A stretch of DNA of 64,000 bases, from NCBI RefSeq assembly GCF_001423965.1, contig NZ_LMPV01000001.1:633908-697907 (forward strand), given 5' to 3'. The notes beneath the pieces were generated by a model, which saw only the letters and a list, made by a program, of their open reading frames with translations, did no database searches and was not told where the DNA came from. The translations under genes were made by a program, and so were the position numbers. This document shows, piece by piece, positions 8,092 to 16,846 of this stretch (position 1 is its first letter; every line of letters starts with the position of its first letter). This DNA comes from Exiguobacterium sp. Leaf196. Lineage in GTDB: Bacteria > Bacillota > Bacilli > Exiguobacteriales > Exiguobacteriaceae.

Positions 8092-8505
8092 ATGATTCAC
8101 GTCAATTTACCGAGTGGTGACTATGTCGTGTTAGTAGAAATAAATCGTGAAGTGCTGCTGTGTCATTCGATTGAAGAAGCGGAACAAGCACAACGCGACC
8201 GGTATGAACTGGTCGGACGGATGAGCGAACGCTTGCCGGCAGAAGTGATTGGACCCTCGATTGCGGATTTTGTCCGCTTTTCGACCGGGTTCATCGGCGA
8301 AGAAGTGACGTGGCACGAGGAGGAAGAAGCCTTCTTTTGCCAACAGTTCGAGACATTCGACGGTTCCCCGTTAGGTGAAGACCTGACGGGGATCGATGCA
8401 ACGCGTTGGCGTGCGGTCCTTGCACGCTATTATGCTTACGTGACGATCGGAAAGATCATTCCTTTTGAAGTCAGCGAAGAACCGGACGGCACGGTTCCGC
8501 TTTAG
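8092..8505 (+). CDS. Hypothetical protein, 137 aa
   Basis: A small acidic soluble protein (MIHVNLPSGDYVVLVEINRE...) that I do not recognise; probably a mixed alpha/beta fold. It has 59 bases between it and the gene before, with a GAGGGGTGTAGGG site, and lies 49 bases before the subtilisin gene in the same direction, so all three may share a transcript. No motif points to a function. Confidence 0.75.
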   Translation: MIHVNLPSGDYVVLVEINREVLLCHSIEEAEQAQRDRYELVGRMSERLPAEVIGPSIADFVRFSTGFIGEEVTWHEEEEAFFCQQFETFDGSPLGEDLTGIDATRWRAVLARYYAYVTIGKIIPFEVSEEPDGTVPL

Positions 8506-8554
8506 TCCAGACGATTCTTCGGTCGGCGCGTAATCAGAGAAGGGCAGGGTTCCC

Positions 8555-9898
8555 ATGAAAAAGCAACTTGCACTACTCACGCTAGCGACAATCGTCGCCA
8601 TGCCAACGTCTGCTTTCGCGCAGTCTCAATACGTACAATATGATCCGACGTTTACAGAACAACAAAAACAAGAGTGGTTGGCGAATCAGGGGCTGACCGA
8701 GATTCGTGCCTTGAAACAAAAAGGATTCTCGCTCGTTGAGCCGCTTGAGCATCTCGAAGAAAAGGATATCGATGCCGATTTGATTCCAATCACGGACGTC
8801 AAAAAAGCAACGGATTCTGCCCAGTTCCAGCAAACGTACCTCGATCAGTCACGGATTCCGGCTTACTGGAAGTACAGCCGCGGGAAATCGGACGTTCGCG
8901 TTGCAATCATCGATGATGCAATCGATACGAAACACCGCGAGTTCAAGGACGTCATCTATAAGACGACGACGATTTCTGGAATCCGGAAACCTGACGATCA
9001 CGGGACACACGTCGCCGGTATCGTCGCGGCGCGTGAAGACGGTCAAGGGATCGTCGGTGTCGCATCTGGTGTCAAACTGATCGGGGCCGATGTCTTCGAT
9101 GGAGACTTTGCCGCATCAATCGACATCGGCGACGGTATTTTGTATGCAATCGAGCAGGGAGCAGATGTCATCAATCTCTCACTCGGACAATATGAGTTTG
9201 ATCCGTACATGGAAGCAGCGGTCAAAAAGGCGGAAGCGAAGAACATACTCGTCGTCGGAGCAGCCGGAAACGACGGGCGCAATAAAGTACTCTTCCCAGG
9301 ATCGATGAGTCAAGTCGTCGGTGTCGGGTCCGTCGGAACGCTGGGGCGTGCCTCGACGTTCTCGAACTACGGTAAAGGAGTCAACATCATGGCACCGGGG
9401 GAAGGGGTCTACTCGACAATCGTCGGCAACAAGTACGGCTACTTGGACGGAACATCGATGGCGACACCGGTCGTCAGTGGTGTGTTGGCGCTCGCGAAAT
9501 CGAAGAACCCATTCGTCTCGAACACGACGATGCGCAGTAAGTTATATGCTGCAGCGACGAAAAAATCAGGTGATACGAAGTTGCATTACGGAGCAGGTCG
9601 CTTGAATGCCGGAATCTTAGCGACACTGCCGGCACCGATCTCAAAGATCTCGTTACCGGCAACGGTTAAGCCGAATCAGGCGTTTACATTCTATTTTGAT
9701 GAGTATGCGAGTGCGAAGACGACGACACGTCTCTATAAGGACGGGAAGGTCGTTAAGACATTCACGCAATCGAATTTAACGAACGGTACGCATAAGTTTA
9801 CGTATAAGTTGAAAGACAAGGGGTCATATAAGCTTGTCTTTACAACGACAGGTGGACGGCATACGCGGACCGTCGAACGCTTACTGACAGTCAAATAA
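8555..9898 (+). CDS. Secreted subtilisin-like serine protease (S8)
   Basis: A 447-residue extracellular protease. The signal peptide ends at about AFA-QS (residue 22). Residues about 23-100 form a propeptide. The catalytic triad is Asp120 (VAIIDDAID), His152 (DHGTHVAGI) and Ser301 (DGTSMATPVVSG), with the oxyanion Asn in GAAGND (about 239). Residues about 355-447 are a separate beta-rich C-terminal domain (KISLPATVKPNQAF...), perhaps a P/Ig-like or wall-associated domain. No sorting signal is seen, so it is probably released. It degrades extracellular protein. Confidence 0.95.
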   Translation: MKKQLALLTLATIVAMPTSAFAQSQYVQYDPTFTEQQKQEWLANQGLTEIRALKQKGFSLVEPLEHLEEKDIDADLIPITDVKKATDSAQFQQTYLDQSRIPAYWKYSRGKSDVRVAIIDDAIDTKHREFKDVIYKTTTISGIRKPDDHGTHVAGIVAAREDGQGIVGVASGVKLIGADVFDGDFAASIDIGDGILYAIEQGADVINLSLGQYEFDPYMEAAVKKAEAKNILVVGAAGNDGRNKVLFPGSMSQVVGVGSVGTLGRASTFSNYGKGVNIMAPGEGVYSTIVGNKYGYLDGTSMATPVVSGVLALAKSKNPFVSNTTMRSKLYAAATKKSGDTKLHYGAGRLNAGILATLPAPISKISLPATVKPNQAFTFYFDEYASAKTTTRLYKDGKVVKTFTQSNLTNGTHKFTYKLKDKGSYKLVFTTTGGRHTRTVERLLTVK

Positions 9899-9929
9899 AA
9901 AAGCGCCTCCCACTGAGTGGGAAGCGCCG
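9895..9929 (-). terminator. Terminator of the convergent minus-strand gene
   Basis: Stem GCGCCTCCCAC/GTGGGAAGCGC with a 3-base loop. On the minus strand it is followed by a T run; on the plus strand only A precedes it, so it mainly serves the minus-strand gene ending at 9945. Confidence 0.75.
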
Positions 9930-9944
9930 TACGAGACCTGAAGG

Positions 9945-10388
9945 TTACTTCGGGTCTTTTCCTTTTTTATAGACGGGCGTCGGAGGCGTCAATGCCTCTC
10001 CAGTCCATGTGATCATCGCTTCCATCTTGTATCCTGTGTCATCCTCATGGACGAACGACAGGCGACTGGAATCGATCAATTGGTATAAACCATAAGCGAC
10101 CTGGTCGGCCCAAGAGCGTAACGTCATCGCTTCATCATACAACGGGATTTGCTCAGGGAACCGTTCGTTCATAAGCAAGATATCGTGTTGATCGAAATGA
10201 TAGCTACGTTTTGAGAGTGCATCGGGCGCCTTGACGTTGAACGGCTCGAACGCGTGGATGAGCTCTCCTTGACGATAGAAGGCGAAGATGCCGTTTCGCA
10301 GATGAAGTGCCTTGATCTCGTCGATCTCGATCAGGAATGTCAACTTGCGAACCGTTCGCCGGTTCGTACCAGAGCGTCGTTTTTTCAT
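9945..10388 (-). CDS. Hypothetical protein, 147 aa
   Basis: The start at 10388 (MKKRRSGTNR) is set by an AGAAGGAGG site. A longer reading to 10577 would run into rnpB and is rejected. It has a basic N-terminal tail, then a soluble domain with GIFAFYRQGELIHAFEPFNV and a C-terminal Lys/Pro-rich tail. I do not recognise it. It lies between the subtilisin gene and rnpB and is transcribed opposite to both. Confidence 0.75.
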   Translation of the reverse strand: MKKRRSGTNRRTVRKLTFLIEIDEIKALHLRNGIFAFYRQGELIHAFEPFNVKAPDALSKRSYHFDQHDILLMNERFPEQIPLYDEAMTLRSWADQVAYGLYQLIDSSRLSFVHEDDTGYKMEAMITWTGEALTPPTPVYKKGKDPK

Positions 10389-10514
10389 GCTGCATGCCTC
10401 CTTCTGAACTCTTGTACTATACCGTGAAATGAGGCAGGGACGCAACTTTTTCGTTTGTAAAACGAGAATTACCTCTTGCAGGAAAGCGGCATCTACGCTA
10501 CACTCATAAGCAGT

Positions 10515-10908
10515 GACTATGTTGGTTCGGACAATCGCGGGGCATTTCGATGCTTTGAGGAAAGTCCATGCTCGCACAGCCTGCGATGGCTGTAGTGATC
10601 GTGCTACACTAAAAGATAAGTGTAGGCAGCGTCAAGCTGACGGCAGAAGGAACGCCTAAGTCTTCGGATATGGCCGAAACTTCTTGAAGGTGCCACAGTG
10701 ACGGAGCTTCATGGGAAACCATGAAGGTGGAACGAGGTAAACCCCACGAGCGAGAAACCCAAATTTGGTAGGGGAATTTCCGGAGCGGAACTGAACGCAA
10801 TGGAGAGCGTATGCAAATACGGAGATAGATGATTGTCGCCTGCGTGTGAGGGTCAAACCGTTTGGAACACTAAGGAACAGAACATGGCTTACAGGACCAC
10901 ATAGGCTG
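10515..10908 (+). ncRNA. rnpB: RNase P RNA, Bacillus type (class B)
   Basis: The catalytic RNA that trims the 5' leader of tRNA precursors. The universally conserved core GAGGAAAGTCCATGCTCGCA is at about 10557-10576, and the closing helix P1 pairs CTATGTTGGTTC (10517) with GGACCACATAGG (10894). The ACAG block near the 3' end and an AAC-rich middle region fit the class B fold. Ends were set from P1 and may be a few bases off. The neighbour ypsC downstream matches the gene order known around rnpB in Bacillus subtilis. Confidence 0.93.
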
Positions 10909-10924
10909 TTATTTTTAAGTTGAA

Positions 10925-10957
10925 CGAGAGTCCAGGTCCACCCTGGGCTCTTTTTTT
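10925..10957 (+). terminator. rnpB terminator
   Basis: Stem AGAGTCCAGG/CCTGGGCTCT with loop TCCAC, followed by seven T. Confidence 0.85.
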
Positions 10958-11007
10958 ATTGCAATGAAACGATCCAGTGGAAGAAACGATAAAGGAGTGA
11001 ACGCGAT

Positions 11008-12153
11008 ATGGCAAAACGCTTAGTCATCGCGACAGCGGCGATGGGAATCGAAGCGCTCGTCGCAAAAGAAGTCCGTGCGTTAGGATACGAGTGTACGGTC
11101 GAAGACGGAAAGGTCTACATCGATTGTGAGATGGAGGACATTCCCCGTTTGAACATGTGGCTCCGGACAGCGGACCGGATCAAACTTGTCGTTGCTGAGT
11201 TCCGCGCGACAACATTCGAAAAATTGTTCGATCAAGTCAAGGCACTACCGTGGCACGAATTGATGCCGTGGGATGCGAACTTCATCGTCAACGGTCGTTC
11301 GGTCAAATCGAAGCTGTTCTCGATCCGTGACTGTCAAAAGATCACTGAGAAAGCGATCGTCTCGCACATGCAAGAGCAGTACAACAAAGGAACGGAATGG
11401 TTACCGAAGACAGGTGCGAGCTATCCGATCGAAGTCGCTTTGTTAAAGGACATCGCAACATTAACGATCGATACATCAGGCGACGCATTGCACAAACGTG
11501 GCTACCGTGAGTTCCACTCAGCAGCTCCACTGAAAGAAACGATGGCAGCAGCGATGCTGATGCTGACGAACTGGAAGCCGGACATGCCGCTCTACGACGT
11601 CTTTACCGGTTCAGGCACCCTGGCAATCGAAGCGGCGATGATCGGGCGTAATATCGCACCAGGCATCAACCGTGAGTTCGTCTCACAAGAGTGGAAATGC
11701 ATTCCGAAGAAAGCGTGGTTCGATGCGATCAACGAAGCGAACGAAAAAGCGGAGTGGGACAAACCACTGAAAATTTACGCAAGCGATGTCGATCCAGAGA
11801 TGGTCAAGCTTGCGAAAACGAACGCAGAACTCGCAGACGTCCGCGATGCGATCAACGTCATGCAACGTGACGCGGCAGACTTCAAACCGAAGGAAGACTT
11901 TGGTGTCATCATCGGAAACCCGCCATACGGAGAACGTCTCGAAGACGCGCGTGAAGTACATCAACTGTACCGCAAGATCGGAACGGCATATAAAGAATTC
12001 CCATACTATAGTGTCTATATGATCACGTCGTATGTTGAGTTCGAAAAAGCGTACGGTCGTCCAGCGACGAAGCGCCGGAAGCTCTATAACGGGAACATCG
12101 AAGTTCAGTTCTATCAATATTATGGTTTGCGCCGGAAACGTCCGCAGGCTTAA
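11008..12153 (+). CDS. ypsC: THUMP-domain 23S rRNA (guanine-N2)-methyltransferase
   Basis: A 381-residue cytosolic RNA methyltransferase of the RlmL-N/YpsC family. It has an N-terminal ferredoxin-like and THUMP RNA-binding region (about 1-155), then a Rossmann methyltransferase: the SAM-binding motif DVFTGSGTLAIEAA (about 197-210), DVD acidic loop, and the catalytic motif GNPPYGERL (about 300). It transfers methyl from SAM to a guanine N2 in 23S rRNA, by family knowledge. The start has an AAAGGAG site. The order rnpB-ypsC is the same as in Bacillus. Confidence 0.93.
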   Translation: MAKRLVIATAAMGIEALVAKEVRALGYECTVEDGKVYIDCEMEDIPRLNMWLRTADRIKLVVAEFRATTFEKLFDQVKALPWHELMPWDANFIVNGRSVKSKLFSIRDCQKITEKAIVSHMQEQYNKGTEWLPKTGASYPIEVALLKDIATLTIDTSGDALHKRGYREFHSAAPLKETMAAAMLMLTNWKPDMPLYDVFTGSGTLAIEAAMIGRNIAPGINREFVSQEWKCIPKKAWFDAINEANEKAEWDKPLKIYASDVDPEMVKLAKTNAELADVRDAINVMQRDAADFKPKEDFGVIIGNPPYGERLEDAREVHQLYRKIGTAYKEFPYYSVYMITSYVEFEKAYGRPATKRRKLYNGNIEVQFYQYYGLRRKRPQA

Positions 12154-12225
12154 GTTATTGTGAACCATAAAAAATTATTAGCTATATACATTTTAATTTT
12201 GATATGGAAAAAATATTTTATAACT

Positions 12226-12255
12226 AGAACCGTTCAATAAAAACGGTTCTTTTTT
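12226..12255 (+). terminator. ypsC terminator
   Basis: Nine-pair stem AGAACCGTT/AACGGTTCT, 7-base loop, then a T run. It marks the left edge of the AT-rich island. Confidence 0.85.
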
Positions 12256-12960
12256 AATTGACTTATTTTAATCAAGTGAAATTTGTTGATTTTCCTGTAA
12301 CATGTATCAATTTTACAAGAATAAATTTCCTAATCTTATTTGAATGTAATATTGAAATAATTTGAGTATAAATTATGTAATAAATAAGAATATTGTTACT
12401 TGATTTCCCAAAAAATAAAAAGTATTCTTAAACCACCTATTTTAATTAATATACTAACTCAATGTACGTTTGCTGCACTTAATGGGGAGATATTTTTAGG
12501 ATTCAAATTATATGAGAATTAATATTAAAAACTCTTGCAGTATTTCATTTCAATCTTTAAATCAAAATTTTTTATTTATTTTTATCATTTCAAGAATCGC
12601 ATTCATAGATATTTTGTTTCTAATAAATGGATCAAGTCGATAAAAAGCTTTGACCATTATCAGTTAATGTATAGTTTGATTTGAGTTTTTTTATGGTTTA
12701 CATATCATAACTTTACTTTTGTAACTTTTAATTTTTTGAATATATATTTTTGTTTATACAATATTGATAATACTTTTTAAGTCCGATTTTCAGAGTGTTC
12801 ATATGTTGTTTTATAAATTTAGGCTATCTCAATTTTATAATTTTATTTGTCTTAAATATGGAATACGAAAATATATATTTAAAAATATTGAGTTATCAAA
12901 GAATGGTAAAAACTATTTTCTTATTATTAATAGATTTATTCACAAAGGAGTAAATTTTTT
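12256..12960 (+). other. AT-rich leader region before the RT gene; possible non-coding RNA
   Basis: About 700 bases with roughly one-quarter GC. I find no reading frame with a ribosome site and normal codon use; the 66-codon frame at 12764-12964 has no site before its ATG. No convincing promoter can be chosen because -10-like AT runs are everywhere. Several defence RT classes (for example DRT2 and DRT9) carry a non-coding RNA just upstream of the RT, so this stretch is a candidate for such an RNA. I see only weak hairpins by eye, such as TTGCTGCA at 12471 against TGCAGTA at 12535. Confidence 0.4.
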
Positions 12961-14955
12961 ATGACAAATGGAATTTCAGATTATCTGATTCGTGAAGGAT
13001 TTTTTGCAAAAGAACTACCTTCAGAATTTAATAGTAAAAAACTTTCTGAAATATATAATATTCTTGATTTAACAAAATCAAAACTTTCAAAAAATATTTT
13101 TAATAAAAAGTCTAAACTTATAAATTTTTCAATTCCTAAAAAAGGTCATTTTCGAAGAACTGCTGCAGTTCCTCACCCTTTAAATTTCATTAGATTAGCT
13201 AATTCAATAAATGAAGGGTGGAACGAAATAGAAGAACATTATGAAAAGTCTAATATTTCAATTTCTAAAATTATTTTTAAAGATGAAAAGCTTGTTACTG
13301 AGCATTCATTTGACTATAAAAAAGATTTAAGAATAAAATATCTAGCTACAAACAGATATATACTAGTAGTAGACATAAATAGATATTATCCTAGCATTTA
13401 TACTCATACAATACCTTGGTGTCTACATACTAAAGAAGTTGCAAAAGTAAATTTTAACAATGATTCATTACTAGGGAACAATTTAGATATGCATATTAGA
13501 AACATGCAAGATGGTCAAACTATGGGGATACCTATTGGTCCGTTAACTTCTGTTGTAATTCAAGAGATTATTGGTACTACCATTGATAATGAATTTAAAA
13601 AAATTATGGGTAGAGAAATTCCTGGATTTAGATATACAGATGATATAGAGTACTTTTTTACAACACATGAAGAAGCAAGTAAAGCACTGAGCGTAATTAC
13701 TAAGATTTTAAAGGAGTACAATTTAGACATAAATATAGAAAAAACTGGGATAAAAAAAATTCCTTTAGAAATAGAGGCAGAATGGGTTTATCATTTTGTA
13801 AACTATAAATTTATAAAAACGCCTAAATCCGAATTTTTTATAGACATTCAAAGAAAACAAATAGTTGAATACTTCAATTTAATTTTTAAATTTCAATCTA
13901 ATATTAATGAAAAAGGAATTTCAAAGTTCGCAATAAAATTATTCCATAATAAAAATATTGTTCATAGAGAGAATTGGAAGATTTTTAACTCTCTCTTAAT
14001 GCAAGCAGTACAAGTTGATTCTTCAATTATGCCTGATGTATTTAGAATAATAGAGAATTATAAATATAAAGGTTATGAAATACAATTAGATTTAATGGAG
14101 TTATTTGTAAATTCCCTAATCGAAGAAAATTGTTTGATCAATAATGATTATGAAATTATATGGTCATTAAGTCTAGCTAACAAATTCGATTTAAAAATTA
14201 ATGAAAAAGCTGCTTATCTATTAAGTTATTACGAAAATGCCTTAGTAAACATTTTAGTTTTAATACTTAATGATAAAAGCCTAATTCATAATTCAATAAA
14301 TTTTGAACCATATGAAAAAATTATTGTTAATAACGATTTATATGATGAAAATTGGCTATTTTTTTATGAATGTTGTAAAAATAATTGGTTAAATAAATCA
14401 ATAGAAGATTTAAATGACGATAGATTTTTCATGCAACTTTACACAAATGATTTAAGTTTTATATCTCCAAATATATCCTTAGGAAAAGTAGAAGTATCAC
14501 AAGTAATATGTGAAAGATGTATCATAGAATATACAAAAGATAGAAACAGAAGCTTGGATGAAATCTTTAATGAATTTTCTAGAGAATATGGAATTTCGAT
14601 TGATGATAATCATCGAATTGAAATAATAGATATGTGTAAAGAAGTTATATGTGAAAAAATAGAAGAGATTGAAAGCATAGAAGAATCAACGAGTATTGGA
14701 ACAGAAAAAATTGACGAACCATCTCCAGACTTACAAACTGAAGAAAGATCACATGAATTAGCAAATAATCAAGCTATGGAAAAACAAATAAACAACGACA
14801 AATTAGTGGAGTATGTGAAAAATGAGATTGAGTCTAAATATCATATTAATTTGAGCGACGACAATCATTTAAATCAATGGAGAAAAATATTCTTTAACAG
14901 TGATTTTGAAATTACAAGTATATCTTCTCTTCATGAAATAGGTAATTGGTCCTAA
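12961..14955 (+). CDS. Abi/UG-type reverse transcriptase (putative antiphage DRT)
   Basis: A 664-residue protein with an N-terminal reverse transcriptase fold. Fingers segment RRTAAVPHP (residues 65-73); motif A VVDINRYYPSIYTHTIPW with catalytic Asp138; motif B DGQTMGIPIGP (184-194); motif C RYTDD with Asp227 and Asp228; a motif D Lys-Thr at 261-262. The YTHxIPW and GIPIGP elements recall AbiK and related unknown-group RTs. There is no maturase, HNH or retron-type NAxxH/VTG element. Residues about 300-560 are helical and could be alpha-repeats; 563-606 is an acidic linker and 610-664 a final helical piece. Ribosome site AAAGGAG. Very low GC points to transfer. A phage-abortive role is inferred from family only. 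Confidence 0.85.
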   Translation: MTNGISDYLIREGFFAKELPSEFNSKKLSEIYNILDLTKSKLSKNIFNKKSKLINFSIPKKGHFRRTAAVPHPLNFIRLANSINEGWNEIEEHYEKSNISISKIIFKDEKLVTEHSFDYKKDLRIKYLATNRYILVVDINRYYPSIYTHTIPWCLHTKEVAKVNFNNDSLLGNNLDMHIRNMQDGQTMGIPIGPLTSVVIQEIIGTTIDNEFKKIMGREIPGFRYTDDIEYFFTTHEEASKALSVITKILKEYNLDINIEKTGIKKIPLEIEAEWVYHFVNYKFIKTPKSEFFIDIQRKQIVEYFNLIFKFQSNINEKGISKFAIKLFHNKNIVHRENWKIFNSLLMQAVQVDSSIMPDVFRIIENYKYKGYEIQLDLMELFVNSLIEENCLINNDYEIIWSLSLANKFDLKINEKAAYLLSYYENALVNILVLILNDKSLIHNSINFEPYEKIIVNNDLYDENWLFFYECCKNNWLNKSIEDLNDDRFFMQLYTNDLSFISPNISLGKVEVSQVICERCIIEYTKDRNRSLDEIFNEFSREYGISIDDNHRIEIIDMCKEVICEKIEEIESIEESTSIGTEKIDEPSPDLQTEERSHELANNQAMEKQINNDKLVEYVKNEIESKYHINLSDDNHLNQWRKIFFNSDFEITSISSLHEIGNWS

Positions 14956-15175
14956 TTTGAATAAAATAAAAATACAAATCAAAAGTTCCGCTGATTTTTT
15001 AAATTTTATATGACATATATATGAAATAAAAAGTTGCGATATTATCCTTTTTCAGAAGAAATGCGACAGATAAAAATATTAAATCTTATTAACAGTTGTC
15101 TCTTTAGTTTTGTCCTTAAACTATTAAAAGACCGATAATAATCCATTAGGTAATTTTTTCATTTGAGTCAACCTT
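14956..15175. other. AT-rich tail of the RT island
   Basis: About 220 bases of low GC with no gene, no clear terminator T-run hairpin and no visible attachment repeat. Composition returns to that of the flanks at the start of the duplicated zinc-ribbon unit near 15176. Confidence 0.5.
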
Positions 15176-15750
15176 TCAACTTAATAAAACTTTTTCCTGA
15201 ATCCACCAGTAGATAAGGGAGAAGGAGATGATGTCATGGCACGCTGTACGAATTGTCAGTATAAGTTCAACACAAAAGAAGTACTCGCTGTCAGTGTTGC
15301 GATACATGGGAAAGGCAAGACGTGTCCGAACTGTGGCGTGAAACAATACATGTCTCGAAAGTCACAATCTTATCTTTCACTCGGGAATATCAGTCTCTTG
15401 TTTGTCCTGTTCTTACCGTTTCTGATTCGATTGAGCGACCGGGAAGAATCCATGATATAAGCTGTCGGTTACCTCAATTTCATGAAACTTTTTCCTGAAT
15501 CCACCAGTAGATAAGGAAGAAGGAGATGGTCAGATGGTACGTTGTACGAATTGCCAATATAAGTTCAAAACGAAAGAAGTGCTCGTTGTCGGATTTGCGA
15601 AACATGGGAAAGCGTGTCCGAACTGCGGCGTGAAGCAATACATTTCAAAAGACTCGCAACATTACTTATCGCTCGGATACGTCAGTCTATTGTTCGTCTT
15701 GATTCTACCGTTCGTCATCAAACTAAGCGATAAAGAAGAGACGATTTGGT
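15176..15750 (+). repeat. Tandem duplication (leader plus zinc-ribbon gene)
   Basis: Two units starting near 15176 and 15471. The leader blocks CTTTTTCCTGAATCCACCAG and TAGATAAGG(G/A)(A/G)GAAGGAGATG are almost identical, and the following genes stay alignable throughout. The duplication thus includes promoter, ribosome site and coding region. Confidence 0.85.
15236..15460 (+). CDS. Zinc-ribbon membrane protein, CxxC-CxxC family, copy 1
   Basis: A 74-residue protein with CTNC (residues 4-7) and CPNC (about 30-33) forming a zinc ribbon, then a single transmembrane helix (ISLLFVLFLPFLIRL, about 52-66). It fits the short Cxxc-20-Cxxc family found in Bacillales. Here the spacing between the pairs is 22 residues. 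Ribosome site AGAAGGAGATG. It is the first of two tandem paralogues. Function unknown. Confidence 0.88.
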   Translation: MARCTNCQYKFNTKEVLAVSVAIHGKGKTCPNCGVKQYMSRKSQSYLSLGNISLLFVLFLPFLIRLSDREESMI

Positions 15751-15752
15751 AA
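15534..15752 (+). CDS. Zinc-ribbon membrane protein, CxxC-CxxC family, copy 2
   Basis: A 72-residue paralogue of the gene just upstream: CTNC (4-7), CPNC after exactly 20 residues, and a C-terminal membrane helix (VSLLFVLILPFVIKL). The leader and ribosome site are duplicated with it. The canonical 20-residue spacing suggests that this copy is closer to the ancestral form. Function unknown. Confidence 0.88.
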   Translation: MVRCTNCQYKFKTKEVLVVGFAKHGKACPNCGVKQYISKDSQHYLSLGYVSLLFVLILPFVIKLSDKEETIW

Positions 15753-15825
15753 AGCATTACGCACATGCTTGAAAACGACAGGTAGCGCGTTTCATTTTAT
15801 ACTCAGGACAAAGGAGTTGAAATGC

Positions 15826-16302
15826 ATGCAAACCGTATATGATGCAATCGTACAAAATGCAGCAGGAGAAACTGTTTCGCTAAGTGATTATGCTGGACGA
15901 GTCCTCGTGATCGTCAACACAGCAAGTAAGTGTGGGCTCGTCAAACAACTTGGCGAACTACAGGCATTGTACGATAAATATGACGAGCAGGGAGTCACGG
16001 TGCTCGGATTTCCGTGCGATCAATTCAATCAGCAGGAGTTCGCGAGTCAGGAAGAGACGATGCAGTTCTGTCAGCTGAACTATGGCGTGACGTTTCCGAT
16101 GTTTCAGAAGATCGACGTCAATGGACCGGACGAGCATCCGCTTTATACGTTCTTGAAGAAAGAACAGTCCGGCTTGCTGTCGTCGAAAATCAAATGGAAC
16201 TACACGAAGTTCCTCGTCGACCGGAAAGGACAGGTCGTCAAGCGCTTCAGTCCAATCGACTCTGTCCAGTCGATTGAAAAGACGCTGCCTGTTTATGTAT
16301 AA
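15826..16302 (+). CDS. Glutathione peroxidase-like thiol peroxidase
   Basis: A 158-residue cytosolic peroxidase. The peroxidatic Cys36 is in NTASKCGL, the second conserved block is LGFPCDQFNQQEF (with the usual resolving-type Cys), and WNYTKFLVDRKG is the third signature of the family. Bacterial members of this type reduce hydroperoxides using thioredoxin rather than glutathione. The ATG at 15826 is placed by an AAGGAG site 9 bases before; the frame extends upstream without a site. Single gene followed by a strong terminator. Confidence 0.93.
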   Translation: MQTVYDAIVQNAAGETVSLSDYAGRVLVIVNTASKCGLVKQLGELQALYDKYDEQGVTVLGFPCDQFNQQEFASQEETMQFCQLNYGVTFPMFQKIDVNGPDEHPLYTFLKKEQSGLLSSKIKWNYTKFLVDRKGQVVKRFSPIDSVQSIEKTLPVYV

Positions 16303-16348
16303 TAAAGGGAACCGTTTAGCGCGAGTCGTTGCAGCGGGACGAAGAAAT

Positions 16349-16379
16349 ACCCTACCTTTGGCGAGGTAGGGCTTTTTTA
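16349..16379 (+). terminator. Terminator after the peroxidase gene
   Basis: Stem CCCTACCT/AGGTAGGG with loop TTGGCG, followed by CTTTTTT. Confidence 0.88.
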
Positions 16380-16381
16380 TG

Positions 16382-16843
16382 TCATTCAGCGTTGAACGAA
16401 TCAAATGAATACGTGACAATCGCATCACTTCGTTTATGTCCGAGGTCGATCAAGACTGGTGGCCGGGGAGACAAGATATGAAAATCCTGTTCGAACGCAC
16501 GGAGCCAGTAATGGACCCAGTCTTTCGCAGGATTGAGTCCCATCCGTTCACGCGCAAACGTCAGTAGTTTAGAGTCGGTCAGCGTCAGAAGTGGAATCGG
16601 ATTGATCTCGACGTCTTCTTTTAATTCATAGAGGTCCGGTGAACGAAGCAGAATCGCATCCGCCTCGAAGGTCAATCGGAAGTAATTGCAACTGTAGTCA
16701 CCAACGATGACCATCGTCTCCTCCGTATGCCCACGGAAATGAAATATCAATCTGTTACCATTTGCGACATCCATCAAGAACTGATCGAGTCCGATGTTGT
16801 AATCCTCGCGAAATTGTAGTTTTTCAAGCGTGATTTCTTGCAT
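16382..16843 (-). CDS. Hypothetical protein, 153 aa
   Basis: A soluble protein that I do not recognise; mixed alpha/beta pattern with LIFHFRGHTEETMVIVGDYS and a C-terminal VLIDLGHKRSDAIVTYSF. Its ribosome site AGGAGG overlaps the last codons of the EamA gene, which ends 3 bases before it, so the two are co-transcribed and probably translationally coupled. Its stop lies directly against the convergent terminator. Confidence 0.8.
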   Translation of the reverse strand: MQEITLEKLQFREDYNIGLDQFLMDVANGNRLIFHFRGHTEETMVIVGDYSCNYFRLTFEADAILLRSPDLYELKEDVEINPIPLLTLTDSKLLTFARERMGLNPAKDWVHYWLRAFEQDFHILSPRPPVLIDLGHKRSDAIVTYSFDSFNAE

Positions 16844-16846
16844 GAT

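Noticed and set aside
10388..10577. Longer N-terminus of the hypothetical gene left of rnpB
   Set aside because: It would overlap the RNase P RNA, and the inner ATG has a strong ribosome site.
12764..12964. A 66-codon frame ending at the RT start
   Set aside because: No ribosome site before its ATG, AT-driven codon use, and it overlaps the RT start only by chance composition. The stretch is better read as non-coding.
12961..14955. Retron or group II intron RT
   Set aside because: No NAxxH/VTG retron features, no maturase or HNH domain, and no recognisable msr/msd or intron domain V/VI structure.
14956..15175. Attachment site or target duplication at the RT island ends
   Set aside because: I compared both edges by eye and found no shared direct repeat or integrase gene.
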